From contig NZ_JBGKFB010000001.1 of the NCBI RefSeq assembly GCF_041333735.1, positions 496,001 to 560,000 on the forward strand: a stretch of DNA of 64,000 nucleotides, in the 5' to 3' direction. The stretch is from Veillonella sp. (GTDB taxonomy: Bacteria > Bacillota > Negativicutes > Veillonellales > Veillonellaceae). A program made the translations under genes and the position numbers. Every line of letters begins with the position of its first letter. The first letter of the stretch is position 1. This document shows positions 52,361 to 61,631 of the stretch, piece by piece. The notes beneath the pieces are model-generated. The model did not search any database, was not told the origin of the DNA, and saw nothing but the letters and a program-made list of their open reading frames with translations.

Positions 52361-52777
52361 TTAGGCCTCATCGATTATATATACCATTTTGCCTGTAAAG
52401 TATATGTTCATTATACAGTGAACAGGATTTCCTTCAGTCCACAACCATCCTTGGAATGCAGCACGTCCCCAATTATAGGTCTCCGTAATGACCTCAAACT
52501 CACTTTCACTATACTCCTGTTGATACTGAGGTAACTCAATTCTTTTACCTGTGAAAGTATCTAATATTGTACTATCAAAGACGAGAATTTCTAAATCATC
52601 AATATCACATTTCTCAAATACAATCTTAGCCTTGTGAGTCTGTTCACCACTATTATCATAAGAGAAAATATAATTAAAGGTAAACGTTAAATTACCATCT
52701 GCGTATTCTATTTTTTGTACCCTTGCATCATGGAGAGAATATTTAAAATACGCTCCAAAAGATCTTGTGATTTTCAT
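52361..52777 (-). CDS. Hypothetical beta-rich protein, immunity-protein-like
   Basis: This 138-residue protein is soluble and beta-rich, with FGAYFKYSLHDARVQKIEYAD near the start and FQGWLWTEGNPVHCIMNIYF near the end. The SLHDARV-type opening is common among small proteins in polymorphic toxin immunity arrays, but I cannot name a family. GAGG precedes the ATG. A 3' fragment of a paralogue lies at 51615-51659. Function is not known. Confidence 0.5.
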   Translation of the reverse strand: MKITRSFGAYFKYSLHDARVQKIEYADGNLTFTFNYIFSYDNSGEQTHKAKIVFEKCDIDDLEILVFDSTILDTFTGKRIELPQYQQEYSESEFEVITETYNWGRAAFQGWLWTEGNPVHCIMNIYFTGKMVYIIDEA

Positions 52778-52979
52778 AGGACCTCATTATATAACTATGA
52801 TTAACCAATTAAAATACAGTCAATCCAATCTATCATTATATTAAAAATAGCTTGTTCTTCCTTAAAATATTAATCTTATATTATATATAAAAATAATGCT
52901 GGAACAATACAAAATGTATCATTCCAACATTTATTATTTTTTAATATACCATGCTTAAAGATGTACCTAGTTTCTAACC

Positions 52980-54452
52980 CTATGCTTCATTAGATAACAA
53001 ATAGTTTATAATCGTTAATAAACCTTTTTGTGGTAATTGAATTAAACTATTGGCATCTAAACGAAATTCATGAGGTCTATGTATTACCCAATTTAACGGA
53101 TCCACATTTTCACTATAATCCTTAAATAGTTTATTAAAATAACCCTGAATTTTTTTATCTGTAATATAGTTAGCTAAATTTTTATTATAGTTATCTATAA
53201 TCCTACTAAGTTTTCCTGAATCTTTTTTTACACGGGACCAAATCAGTTGATCTGATCCTTGAATCGTATGTTTTTTAGAATAATATATTATGGCTTGCTC
53301 AATAATTGCACGTACAAGAAATGCTGTTGCTATAGGATAATATTTCACAAGTTTCTTTTCTGAAAATAATTCTAACTCTTTACATATAGCGGATACACCA
53401 TGCGAATCTACATCTGATGGCAATAAATTACTATAATTAAGCCCTTGGAAAAAATACGGTAAAATTTTAGTATTCCCCTGAGTAGTTATAATATTATTTT
53501 GTGCCGGTTTAACTGATTTTATATCATTAACATTTAAAGGGTCTTGATTTTTCGTAATAGGTATTTCATCATTCTTTTGATTCTTAGTAACAGTTATACC
53601 TTTAGATTGACTATCAGAACCTATTTCATCATTAAGACTTTCCTTTTCCTTATTAAGTAATCTAATATTATAATCACTAATCCAAGGTAATAATTTATCC
53701 TCTATAGTACCTGCTTTATTAAATAAACGAGTGACAGCAATCCCTGCGTTCTCTGACTCTTTTACAACCCATTTAGAAGCATCTATTACTAATTGCATGC
53801 GCTTTTTTGTAAAAGTTCCCTCATCAGAAACATCTAAACCAATTCTCCTCTTTATTACCCTATTATTAAATATTCTTTCAATAGTAGTAAATGGTAAGAT
53901 ATTGGTAATATCTAAATCATCAAAGTATTTTTTTACATAAAAATCCACCAAATATGAGAGTGTTTTTTCATGATTCATCCTAACCTTAAAATTTTCTTTT
54001 TCACGTGCCGACCACTGTTTAGTTCCTTTGCCTTTGTCTTCACCTGAATGTAATCTCTCCATAATAAAAAAAGCATCTTTTTCATTAGTAACATAACAGC
54101 TAATTTCCTCAGAAATATTCCCTTTTTGACTAATTTTCTGAGCTTTATCTTTAGTTGCTACATCTAAGAAACTAAATTTATCTGGCTCTAAAAGAAGTTT
54201 TAATACCGCAACTCTTCGATTACCTTCATAAACAATATACCTTTTTAAATCATTTGAATAAACAACTACAATTTGCTGATTACCTAATAAACCATTCTTT
54301 TGTATATCATCAGCTAAGTTAAGCATATATTGAACACCAACAGAATTAAATAATTTTTTTAAAGTATCTACTTCATTAGTTCCGATAACATGTCGAGGAT
54401 TTTCAAAATAATTGAGTAGATCTTTAATTTTTAATTTTTTAATCTCTCCCAT
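52980..54452 (-). CDS. ParB/Srx-like N-terminal domain protein paired with a DNA methyltransferase
   Basis: This 490-residue protein opens with a ParB/sulfiredoxin-like domain (about residues 8-115: LNLADDIQKNGLLGNQQIVVV then YIVYEGNRRVAVLKLLLEP, the EGNRR box). A variable linker (about 265-330) is rich in Lys, Asn and Ile. The last 130 residues are helical with FLVRAIIEQAIIYY and NWVIHRPHEF, recalling HEPN or abortive-infection C-termini, though the classical Rx4-6H motif is not clear. It starts 6 bases after the methyltransferase gene, forming an operon. AT-rich and probably acquired. Confidence 0.6.
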   Translation of the reverse strand: MGEIKKLKIKDLLNYFENPRHVIGTNEVDTLKKLFNSVGVQYMLNLADDIQKNGLLGNQQIVVVYSNDLKRYIVYEGNRRVAVLKLLLEPDKFSFLDVATKDKAQKISQKGNISEEISCYVTNEKDAFFIMERLHSGEDKGKGTKQWSAREKENFKVRMNHEKTLSYLVDFYVKKYFDDLDITNILPFTTIERIFNNRVIKRRIGLDVSDEGTFTKKRMQLVIDASKWVVKESENAGIAVTRLFNKAGTIEDKLLPWISDYNIRLLNKEKESLNDEIGSDSQSKGITVTKNQKNDEIPITKNQDPLNVNDIKSVKPAQNNIITTQGNTKILPYFFQGLNYSNLLPSDVDSHGVSAICKELELFSEKKLVKYYPIATAFLVRAIIEQAIIYYSKKHTIQGSDQLIWSRVKKDSGKLSRIIDNYNKNLANYITDKKIQGYFNKLFKDYSENVDPLNWVIHRPHEFRLDANSLIQLPQKGLLTIINYLLSNEA

Positions 54453-54458
54453 TACTTA

Positions 54459-55325
54459 TTATGCTCCATTAAATAAAATTGTTAGATATTCTTCTTCATT
54501 TTTTGGTCTTTTAAGTTTTCTCGCATAGAACATTATTTCACTAGCTGAACGTTTATTTTGTAAAGAATAATTCAATTTAAACTCAATATTACATACACTA
54601 GAGTACATCGCTTTTATGGCATTTATATTATCATATGTAACAATCCACATCCGATTTTTTAATCTACTTAATATCATATTAGCCAAATTAACATGATCAC
54701 CATGAGAATAAAAATTTTTATATAACCCAGGACCTTTACTATAATAAGGCGGATCAAAAAAAGTAAAGGTCTTTCTTTTGTTTAAAATTACATTTTCAAT
54801 AAAATCAAGGGCTTCTAAATTATATATACTAATCTTTTCTCTATACGCTGCAATTCTTTCAATTTGTTTAATAAGCCTTAATTTATTAAATCTACAATCT
54901 ATTAAGTATTCTCCGGTTTGTTCTAATCCACCTATAGGACCCGCTTTATCAACAATTCCGGAACGATTGGTTCTATTTAAAAAAAATGTTGAAAATCCAA
55001 TTTCTAAATTACTATGATTTGAAAGATTATCTCGAATTGCTTTTTGTCTATGCCACTCTTCTATAGTCACTTCTGTGTTTGTTACTAACTGAATAAATTC
55101 ATCTGTACGATATAAAATACTTTCCCAAAAGCAAAAAATTGTAAAATCATAATCATTTAATATTATACGATTAACCAGTCCATTAAATAAAAGTTCCAAT
55201 GCAACTGCTGCTCCACCACAAAAAGGCTCAATATATGTAGTGCAACCATTTTCTTTTATTAAACGAGAAACATAATTATATAGTTTATGTTTTCCTCCTG
55301 GGTAGCGCAGTGGAGAAGGATTCAT
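54459..55325 (-). CDS. D12-class DNA adenine methyltransferase
   Basis: This 288-residue enzyme methylates N6 of adenine in DNA. The SAM motif is SPLRYPGGKHKLYNYV with IEPFCGGAAVALELL, and the catalytic motif is FFDPPYYSKG (DPPY). The alpha-type order matches D12/Dam-like enzymes. The start was set at 55325 (MNPSPLRYP) because GGAGG lies five bases upstream. No restriction endonuclease is seen next to it; its partner is the ParB-like gene. It lies directly downstream of guaA (37 bases), as if inserted behind a core gene. Confidence 0.88.
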   Translation of the reverse strand: MNPSPLRYPGGKHKLYNYVSRLIKENGCTTYIEPFCGGAAVALELLFNGLVNRIILNDYDFTIFCFWESILYRTDEFIQLVTNTEVTIEEWHRQKAIRDNLSNHSNLEIGFSTFFLNRTNRSGIVDKAGPIGGLEQTGEYLIDCRFNKLRLIKQIERIAAYREKISIYNLEALDFIENVILNKRKTFTFFDPPYYSKGPGLYKNFYSHGDHVNLANMILSRLKNRMWIVTYDNINAIKAMYSSVCNIEFKLNYSLQNKRSASEIMFYARKLKRPKNEEEYLTILFNGA

Positions 55326-55361
55326 GAATACCTCCATAACCGTAAAATAAAGCTAAGGTAT

Positions 55362-56897
55362 CTATTCCCACTCAATTGTTGCAGGTGGTTTAGATGTAAT
55401 ATCGTACACGATACGGTTGATGTGTTGTACTTCGTTTACGATACGGCGGGAGATTGTATCCAATACGTCGTAAGGGATGCGTGCCCAATCAGCAGTCATG
55501 AAGTCTGTTGTTGTTACGCCACGCAATGCCAATGTGTAATCGTATGTACGGAAGTCACCCATAACGCCTACAGTACGTGTAGATGTTAATACTGCAAAAT
55601 ATTGGTTGATGCTACGATCAAGACCAGCTTTTGCAATTTCGTCGCGGAAGATGTAGTCCGCATCACGCAAGATGTCGAGTTTTTCTTTCGTGATTTCGCC
55701 CATTACGCGGATAGCAAGACCAGGACCTGGGAATGGTTGACGCCATACGAGGTAATCAGCCAAACCTAATTCAGAACCAAGTTCACGCACTTCGTCTTTG
55801 AAGAGGTTGCGCAATGGTTCAATAAGGCCTTTGAAGTCTACAACTGCAGGCAAGCCGCCTACGTTGTGGTGAGATTTAATAACTTCTGCTTCGCCAGTAC
55901 CGGACTCGATAACGTCAGGGTAGATTGTACCTTGCGCCAAGAAGTCAACGGAGCCGATTTTACGGCCTTCGTCTTCGAATACGCGGATGAATTCTTCGCC
56001 GATGGCTTTACGTTTTGCTTCTGGATCTTCAAGACCAGCCAATTTATCTAAGAAACGTTTTTCTGCATCGACGCGGATGAAATGCATGCCGGAATCTTTG
56101 AAAGCTGCTTCAACTTCATCACCTTCGTTTTTACGCATTAAACCATGGTCAACGAAGATACAAGTCAATTGGTCGCCTACGGCTTTAGAAATAAGAGCTG
56201 CTGCAACGGAGCTATCTACACCGCCGGATAATGCCAATAATACTTTGCCATCGCCTACAGTGTTGCGGATGTCTTCAATAGCAGTTTTTGCATAGTTTGC
56301 CATTGTCCATGTGCCTGTGAAACCACATACTTCGTACAAGAAGTTGTGAAGCATTTCTTTACCATGTTCAGTGTGCAATACTTCTGCATGGTATTGCATA
56401 GCGTATAATTTACGCTCTTTGTTTTGCATGGATGCAACAGGGCAGTCTTTTGTATGAGCAACAATTTCGAAACCTTCAGGTACTTTTGCTACATAGTCAA
56501 CGTGGGACATCCAAACAACTTGGTCTTCGTCCAAACCTTTGAACAATGGGGATGTAGTATCCACTTTAGTAGGTGTTTTACCAAATTCACGGTTGTCCGC
56601 AGATTTAACTTCGCCCCCCAATGTATGCGCCATAAATTGCATACCATAGCACATGCCAAGGATAGGAATACCAAGTTCAAAAATCTCTTTTTCGATTTTT
56701 GGAGAGTTTTCTTCATACACGCTGTTAGGGCCACCTGTGAAGATGATACCTTGCGGTTTTAATTCTTTAATTTTGTCCAGCGCTTTGTTGTATGGATATA
56801 CTTCGCAGTATACGTGATTTTCACGAACACGGCGCGCGATCAATTGATTATATTGACCACCAAAGTCAACAACAATAACAAATTCCTTGTTTTCCAT
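55362..56897 (-). CDS. guaA: GMP synthase (glutamine-hydrolysing) GuaA
   Basis: This 511-residue enzyme converts XMP to GMP. The N-terminal class-I glutamine amidotransferase has [10 protein letters not shown] with the catalytic Cys and QYHAEV with the His. The synthetase part has the PP-loop [15 protein letters not shown] and ends in KPPATIEWE. The start was set at 56897 ([10 protein letters not shown]), with GGAGGAAG just before it. A large palindrome lies over its promoter. The accessory island begins just past its end. Confidence 0.96.
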   Translation of the reverse strand: MENKEFVIVVDFGGQYNQLIARRVRENHVYCEVYPYNKALDKIKELKPQGIIFTGGPNSVYEENSPKIEKEIFELGIPILGMCYGMQFMAHTLGGEVKSADNREFGKTPTKVDTTSPLFKGLDEDQVVWMSHVDYVAKVPEGFEIVAHTKDCPVASMQNKERKLYAMQYHAEVLHTEHGKEMLHNFLYEVCGFTGTWTMANYAKTAIEDIRNTVGDGKVLLALSGGVDSSVAAALISKAVGDQLTCIFVDHGLMRKNEGDEVEAAFKDSGMHFIRVDAEKRFLDKLAGLEDPEAKRKAIGEEFIRVFEDEGRKIGSVDFLAQGTIYPDVIESGTGEAEVIKSHHNVGGLPAVVDFKGLIEPLRNLFKDEVRELGSELGLADYLVWRQPFPGPGLAIRVMGEITKEKLDILRDADYIFRDEIAKAGLDRSINQYFAVLTSTRTVGVMGDFRTYDYTLALRGVTTTDFMTADWARIPYDVLDTISRRIVNEVQHINRIVYDITSKPPATIEWE

Positions 56898-57012
56898 GCC
56901 TTCCTCCATATGCATCTATTTGTGAAAGTATATTCACTATTTTTTAATGCCCATACATTTCTGTACTGGGGGTGCGTTTTTTCGAAGCAAACGCTAATTT
57001 TCATTACATTTC

Positions 57013-57054
57013 ATTATACCATACGAAGTATATGGACTCCATATATTCCGTATG
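57013..57054 (-). promoter_or_regulatory. guaA promoter with large overlapping palindrome
   Basis: Two 17-base arms CATACGAAGTATATGGA (57020-57036) and its near complement (57038-57054) differ at two bases around a one-base centre. On the minus strand a TATAAT hexamer follows at once (57013-57018), so the palindrome covers the -35 region. This looks like a repressor site. Confidence 0.6.
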
Positions 57055-57072
57055 AAATTTATAGAAAAGATT

Positions 57073-57264
57073 TTAATGTTCGGATTTTGGAGTCATTTTT
57101 ACAGCTCCAACGGGACAGATTGAATAACAATCGCCACAACCGATACAGCCTTTTCCAATATTAAATCGAGTCTCCCCTTTGGTGATGCATTGAACAGGAC
57201 AATCTACGGCACATGCACCACATTTAACACATGTATCATCTATATGAAATTTTAGATTCCCCAT
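57073..57264 (-). CDS. 2[4Fe-4S] ferredoxin
   Basis: This 63-residue protein has two cluster motifs: CVKCGACAVDCPVQCI and CIGCGDCYSICPVGAV, each CxxCxxC...CP. It is a small cytoplasmic electron carrier of the clostridial type with a short C-terminal tail. AGGAGG precedes the ATG. It lies directly upstream of guaA on the same strand, but the guaA promoter and palindrome begin at its end. A partner for CooS or pyruvate oxidoreductase is possible. Confidence 0.9.
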   Translation of the reverse strand: MGNLKFHIDDTCVKCGACAVDCPVQCITKGETRFNIGKGCIGCGDCYSICPVGAVKMTPKSEH

Positions 57265-57321
57265 CCTACATCACCTCCTATGGTTTGGATAAAAACCAAC
57301 CATTAAATATATAGTTTTTTC

Positions 57322-57553
57322 AGATACTACCAGTTAAAAGTATTTATTTTTAACTGGTAGTATCTGAAATTTATATGTATATCGAGCTCAATCCAGGTTA
57401 GAAGGATTTACTTTTAACTGGTAGTATCTCAGATTTACATATATTAATCATAATCCAGATTAGAACGTTTTACTTTTAACTGGTAGTATCTCAGATTTAC
57501 ATATATCAATCATAATCCAAATTAGAAAGATTTACTTTTAACTGGTAGTATCT
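57322..57553. repeat. Tandem repeats with a conserved 18-base core
   Basis: The core TTTTAACTGGTAGTATCT occurs in direct orientation at 57347, 57412, 57474 and 57536 (spacing 65, 62 and 62) and once inverted at 57322-57339. Three intervening segments are also similar (AGATTTACATATAT, ATAATCCA, ATTAGAA). The first inverted copy and the first direct copy form an 18-base-pair hairpin with a seven-base loop. The segments between cores are alike, so this is not a CRISPR array. Confidence 0.85.
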
Positions 57554-57569
57554 TTAATTTTAGATATGA

Positions 57570-58709
57570 TTACTGATTCTTAAGTAATTCATTGTTGTAA
57601 GCAATAGCTGAATAGATTGCTTTAGCCGCACCTTGATGGTTGTTATCTGTAGTCACGTAACGGGCTGCTTCTTTAATATTCGGTTTACCGTTCCCCATAG
57701 CAACACTAGCACCAGCAAAGCGTAGCATGGAAAGATCATTTTCACTGTCGCCCAGTGTCATTACTTCATCTGGATTAAAGCCCCAGTGATTTGCCAAGGC
57801 CTCTACGGCTGTTCCCTTTGTGGTATGGGGTAATACGAATTCTAAGTTACCTTCACTAGAGAGTAGTACATCATAGAAACGTTCACGGCCCGTACCATCA
57901 TGGGACATACCTTGGTATTCATCGCGTAAGTCTTGTAAGATACGTTGGCGCATAGGCTCATCGCCGTAGAAGATTTGCATTTTTTCAGGACCTTCGTCTA
58001 AGAATTCCATATGAGCTAGCAAATCACATACCATCGTACGGGTTGCCAAGATAAATGGACGGATATTAGGTCTAAAGAAGAAATTAGACTGTTCTACTTC
58101 ACACTCAGACATATTTGCATGTGCCGCTGCATCACCTTCGGCTAAAGCATAGTGATCATGTGTTTCACCTGGCAAATGTTTTTCTGTATCAGAAGGTATA
58201 TGATTGTCCATTACGCTATGGGAACTCTTTGCATCACTATCATTACCTTCCTTACGTTCATCTAAGCATGCACCTAAGCGTTCCGGTGTAATACAACGAG
58301 ATGGTGGATACATGCCATAGATTTTATCTTTCACATAGGCCTCCACATAGACGCCATAGGTTAAGAGTTTGCGCAACAAATAGAGTGCTTGTTCTTTATC
58401 AAAGGTAACATGGAACAGCGTGCGATTTTCTTCCTTATCCATTACATAAGCACCATTAGTACACATGAAATAGCGTAAGCATGGCAGTTTCTCGATGACA
58501 TCATTCATCTCATTCCAAGCACGACCAGAAGCGATGGCTACGCGAATGCCACTTTCACGAGCTGCACGAATCGCCTCTATAGCGTCATCGGGGATGGCCT
58601 TGGCATCGTTAACCAACGTACCATCTACATCAGATGCAATGAATCGGATGGGTTTATCACCAGTAAGACCTATATAGTTTTTAATTTGTAATGTTTCAGT
58701 TGAGGACAT
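57570..58709 (-). CDS. HAD-superfamily Cof-type phosphatase with an internal acidic insert
   Basis: This 379-residue protein has HAD motif I IASDVDGTLVND, motif II VAIASGRAW, the motif III lysine region and motif IV TLGDSENDLSML. It belongs to the Cof/YidA group, which hydrolyses sugar phosphates or flavin and pyridoxal phosphates. It is about 100 residues longer than usual; an acidic, His-rich insert (about residues 145-210) lies in the cap domain. AGGAGG precedes the ATG. The repeat block follows its stop codon. Confidence 0.85.
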   Translation of the reverse strand: MSSTETLQIKNYIGLTGDKPIRFIASDVDGTLVNDAKAIPDDAIEAIRAARESGIRVAIASGRAWNEMNDVIEKLPCLRYFMCTNGAYVMDKEENRTLFHVTFDKEQALYLLRKLLTYGVYVEAYVKDKIYGMYPPSRCITPERLGACLDERKEGNDSDAKSSHSVMDNHIPSDTEKHLPGETHDHYALAEGDAAAHANMSECEVEQSNFFFRPNIRPFILATRTMVCDLLAHMEFLDEGPEKMQIFYGDEPMRQRILQDLRDEYQGMSHDGTGRERFYDVLLSSEGNLEFVLPHTTKGTAVEALANHWGFNPDEVMTLGDSENDLSMLRFAGASVAMGNGKPNIKEAARYVTTDNNHQGAAKAIYSAIAYNNELLKNQ

Positions 58710-58914
58710 GAAGCCTCCTTCAATATGGTATATAAATGGATAGATATTATTGTAAATCAGTAGTACAGTAATATTTAGATGTATATATAAGCAAAAATAT
58801 AACGATTGAAATTTAGGGATTGAAATATAGCATTAAAATGTAAAGTAATCCCGTCCCAAATATCTCTATAAAAATACGTAAATAGTAATCGACATAGATA
58901 GGAAGTGAAATCAT

Positions 58915-59241
58915 ATGCGCATCATAATGGATCGAGATGCAGTTTGTGCAGGCGATGATATGAATCATCATCGGGAGGAATTTGTCGTTCCAGATGATAT
59001 CACTATCGCTGGTTTATTTGAATTTCTTGAGTTTAAGTACATTCCAGTCATCGCTGGAAATAACGTGGTCTGGGCGCTCTATTATCACGACCGTGAGTTA
59101 GGTGCCTATTTCACCAAGATTCAGAGCTTCATAAACGGAAACATCTCATTATCATCCATCATTAATAGATCTGAAAAAGACCATGAATTCTACCTACACT
59201 ATTACAGCCATCCTGATAGATATAGAAAAAGCTTTATTTAG
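58915..59241 (+). CDS. Hypothetical 108-residue protein
   Basis: The frame has an AGGAAG site ten bases before the ATG. The protein is soluble with no signal peptide: EEFVVPDDITIAGLFEFLEF then VIAGNNVVWALYYHDRELGAYF. I do not recognise a family. Its stop codon overlaps the end of the converging M20 peptidase gene by eight bases. It stands alone on its strand. The clean start site and length support it as real. Confidence 0.55.
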   Translation: MRIIMDRDAVCAGDDMNHHREEFVVPDDITIAGLFEFLEFKYIPVIAGNNVVWALYYHDRELGAYFTKIQSFINGNISLSSIINRSEKDHEFYLHYYSHPDRYRKSFI

Positions 59242-60415
59242 TTGCATTAAATTCAGCAACGATTTCTTCTAATACAGCTGGATTTTCTACCAATCTTAAC
59301 AAGGTGCGGCCTATAATATTAGCTCCGTCCACAATTGTTTGTTCAATGGTAGATTCTAACATAGCCGCAGCGAATTCTTTAGAGTGGCACACCTTATCTT
59401 CCCCAGCGAGTCGCAATTTTGGATGGAATGCAGCACATTGATAGCTAACATTACCGATGTCTGAGCTGCCCCCAATATCTGCTGGACCTGGTTTGAAATC
59501 AATGCCCATATCAGACATTACGTCTTCAATGAGAGCTGTGCCTCTATGGTTTTGGTTCATATCATCATAAGGATTACCGTAAAACTCTACATCTACAGTA
59601 GTGCCTGTACAGAGGGCGGCACCTTCAAAGATGTTCTTAATCTGTTCAGATAAGCCATTCAAATATTCACGTTCAGTATGACGCACCGTCACTTCTAATT
59701 CACCGAATTCAGGAATAACATTGGATGCGGTACCACCGGCAATGATCCACGTGCCAATACGACTTTCAGGACGTACTTGTTGACGCATCATATCCATCGC
59801 ATGAATAGCGAGTTGCACACCGTTTACAGCATTGATACCATTCCAAGGTTCACCAGCTGCATGAGCTGGTTTACCGTGATAACGAGCGCGGAAACAGTCG
59901 AGCGCCAAGAATTGGGAATTAGGTCGTGTTTCTTCTCCATCAAGGTGAACCATGATAGCAAAATCATACTCTTTAAACACCCCTGCGTTACACATATCCA
60001 CCTTGCAACCTGTGGCTTCTTCATCAGGTGTACCGATGATATCGATGTCCATATTGAAAGCAACGCCGTCTTGTTGCATTTTATGTAGGGTTAATGCTGC
60101 CAGAACACTCATAGAGCCACTGGCAGAATGACCACATGCATGGCCTACTTCAGGGAGTGCATCATATTCACATAAAATTGCCAAACGACCTTTTGAGTTA
60201 TCTACTTTCACTGCAGAAGCCTTGAACGCTGTCGGCAAATTACAGAATTCATAGGTTACATCCATGCCATGTTTTTCAAGAACGGCGCCGATCGTTTTGA
60301 CGGATTCAAATTCACGACTGGAAAGTTCAGGGTTCTTAGCTAATGTATAATTGATGGCAAACGCATCAAGTGCGAAGCTTTTACAAAGATCAGAAAAGGT
60401 ATTCGTAAGGGACAT
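59234..60415 (-). CDS. M20-family amidohydrolase (AbgB-like)
   Basis: This 393-residue metallo-peptidase has the metal motif ALPEVGHACGHSASGSMS and TPDEEATGCKVDM, then MVHLDGEETRP and the lid domain with ARYHGKPAHAAGEPWNG. The pattern is that of the aminobenzoyl-glutamate/N-acyl amino acid hydrolase group. The start was set at 60415 (MSLTNTFSD), with GGAGG before it; the frame opens eight codons earlier. It lies alone, divergent from an amino-acid-binding lipoprotein gene. Substrate is not known. Confidence 0.85.
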   Translation of the reverse strand: MSLTNTFSDLCKSFALDAFAINYTLAKNPELSSREFESVKTIGAVLEKHGMDVTYEFCNLPTAFKASAVKVDNSKGRLAILCEYDALPEVGHACGHSASGSMSVLAALTLHKMQQDGVAFNMDIDIIGTPDEEATGCKVDMCNAGVFKEYDFAIMVHLDGEETRPNSQFLALDCFRARYHGKPAHAAGEPWNGINAVNGVQLAIHAMDMMRQQVRPESRIGTWIIAGGTASNVIPEFGELEVTVRHTEREYLNGLSEQIKNIFEGAALCTGTTVDVEFYGNPYDDMNQNHRGTALIEDVMSDMGIDFKPGPADIGGSSDIGNVSYQCAAFHPKLRLAGEDKVCHSKEFAAAMLESTIEQTIVDGANIIGRTLLRLVENPAVLEEIVAEFNATK

Positions 60416-60587
60416 AGTGCCTCCATGTATATACGCCAATGATTGTAAAGAATGAAGATACTCTACAACCTAAAATAGAAAATCTTATATTACTATAAAG
60501 TATGGCCTAAGAGTGAGCCATCTTAAATAAAAATTTTAAATATAATGATAAATATAAAACTCATTTACTCTTAATTATACAATGTTA

Positions 60588-60616
60588 TTGCCTATTATTG
60601 TAAAATTCCGTACAAT
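60588..60616 (+). promoter_or_regulatory. Promoter of the amino-acid-binding lipoprotein gene
   Basis: TTGCCT, 17 bases, TACAAT, with an expected start about 45 bases before the ATG at 60666. Confidence 0.65.
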
Positions 60617-60665
60617 ATAAACAGAATTTGATAAACCATGTATATGGATGTTTGAGGAGGTTTCT

Positions 60666-61448
60666 ATGTTTAAGTTCAAAAAATTGACAGCCATCGCCCT
60701 CGTAGCGGTAGCAGCAATGGGTTTATTGGCTGGTTGTGGCAATGACAAACCAAAAATGACACAACAAGAAGGTGTATTGCGTGTAGGTTCTGAAACTACA
60801 TTCCCACCATTCGAATTTACTGAAGGCGACAAATACGTTGGTTTCGACGTTGATTTGTCCGAAGCAATTGCTAAAAAACTTGGTTTAAAAATGGAATTCA
60901 AATCTATGGGCTTCGATGCTTTGATTCCAGCAGTTCAATCTGGCGATATCGACATGATCGCAGCAGGTATCAATGCTACACCTGAACGTGAAAAAGCATT
61001 GGACTTCTCCGATGTATACTTCGATCAAGGCGGTTTCATCACAGTTGTTCGTAAAGACAACACAACAATCCACAACATGGATGAATTAGCAGGTAAAACT
61101 GTAGGTGCTCAAATTGGTACAATCCCTGTTGAAATGGCTCAAAAAATTCCTGGTACAACAGTAAAACAAATCGATTCCAATGCTAATATCTTCATGGAAT
61201 TGAAAGCTGGTACAATCGACGGTGCTATCATCGATAACGCAGTAGCTATGTACTACCTCAAACAAGGTGCTGATCAAGACCTTAAACTCGTAGGCGAACC
61301 TACTAAAGCTGAAGGTACAGTTCTTGGCGTGAAAAAAGGCAACAAAGCTTTACAAGAAGCTGTTAACAAAGCTCTTAAAGAACTTAAAGAAGACGGCACT
61401 TACCAAAAAATCTACGACAAATGGTTCGGCGATTACAACAAAAAATAA
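60666..61448 (+). CDS. Amino acid ABC transporter substrate-binding lipoprotein (GlnH/FliY type)
   Basis: This 260-residue lipoprotein has the lipobox LLAGCG (about residue 24) and a family-3 solute-binding fold: LRVGSETTFPPFEF, KYVGFDVDLSEAIAKKLG and GFDALIPAVQSGDIDMIAAG. That is the pattern of polar amino acid (glutamine, cystine, arginine) binding proteins. The start was set at 60666 (MFKFKKLTA), with GAGGAGG before it. No permease or ATPase gene follows; a terminator does. It must work with parts encoded elsewhere. Confidence 0.9.
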   Translation: MFKFKKLTAIALVAVAAMGLLAGCGNDKPKMTQQEGVLRVGSETTFPPFEFTEGDKYVGFDVDLSEAIAKKLGLKMEFKSMGFDALIPAVQSGDIDMIAAGINATPEREKALDFSDVYFDQGGFITVVRKDNTTIHNMDELAGKTVGAQIGTIPVEMAQKIPGTTVKQIDSNANIFMELKAGTIDGAIIDNAVAMYYLKQGADQDLKLVGEPTKAEGTVLGVKKGNKALQEAVNKALKELKEDGTYQKIYDKWFGDYNKK

Positions 61449-61478
61449 TATCTATCTCTATGAACTAGGATAAATATG

Positions 61479-61545
61479 CCCCCTCTGAAAGACTACAGGA
61501 CTCACAGTATTGTGATTTCAAAGTTCTTTCAGAGGGGATTTTTTA
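61479..61545 (+). terminator. Terminator after the binding-lipoprotein gene
   Basis: A 13-base-pair stem CCCCTCTGAAAGA / TCTTTCAGAGGGG with a 33-base loop is followed by ATTTTTTATT. Confidence 0.8.
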
Positions 61546-61631
61546 TTCTAATCCCTCTTTTACGGTCCCTCGCGTTCGTTATATAATAAATACGTATTCT
61601 ATAGTAAATGTAATTAATCAAAGGAGGCCTT

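Noticed and set aside
54459..55325. A complete restriction-modification system around the methyltransferase
   Set aside because: No recognisable restriction endonuclease lies next to it; the partner gene is ParB-like, and its nuclease activity is not shown.
56898..57072. A purine or guanine riboswitch in the guaA leader
   Set aside because: I could not find the conserved loop sequences of the purine riboswitch; only small hairpins and the promoter palindrome are seen.
57322..57553. Regular spacing of a repeated core suggested a CRISPR array
   Set aside because: The core is only 18 bases, the intervals are similar to each other rather than unique, there are only four direct units, and no cas gene is near.
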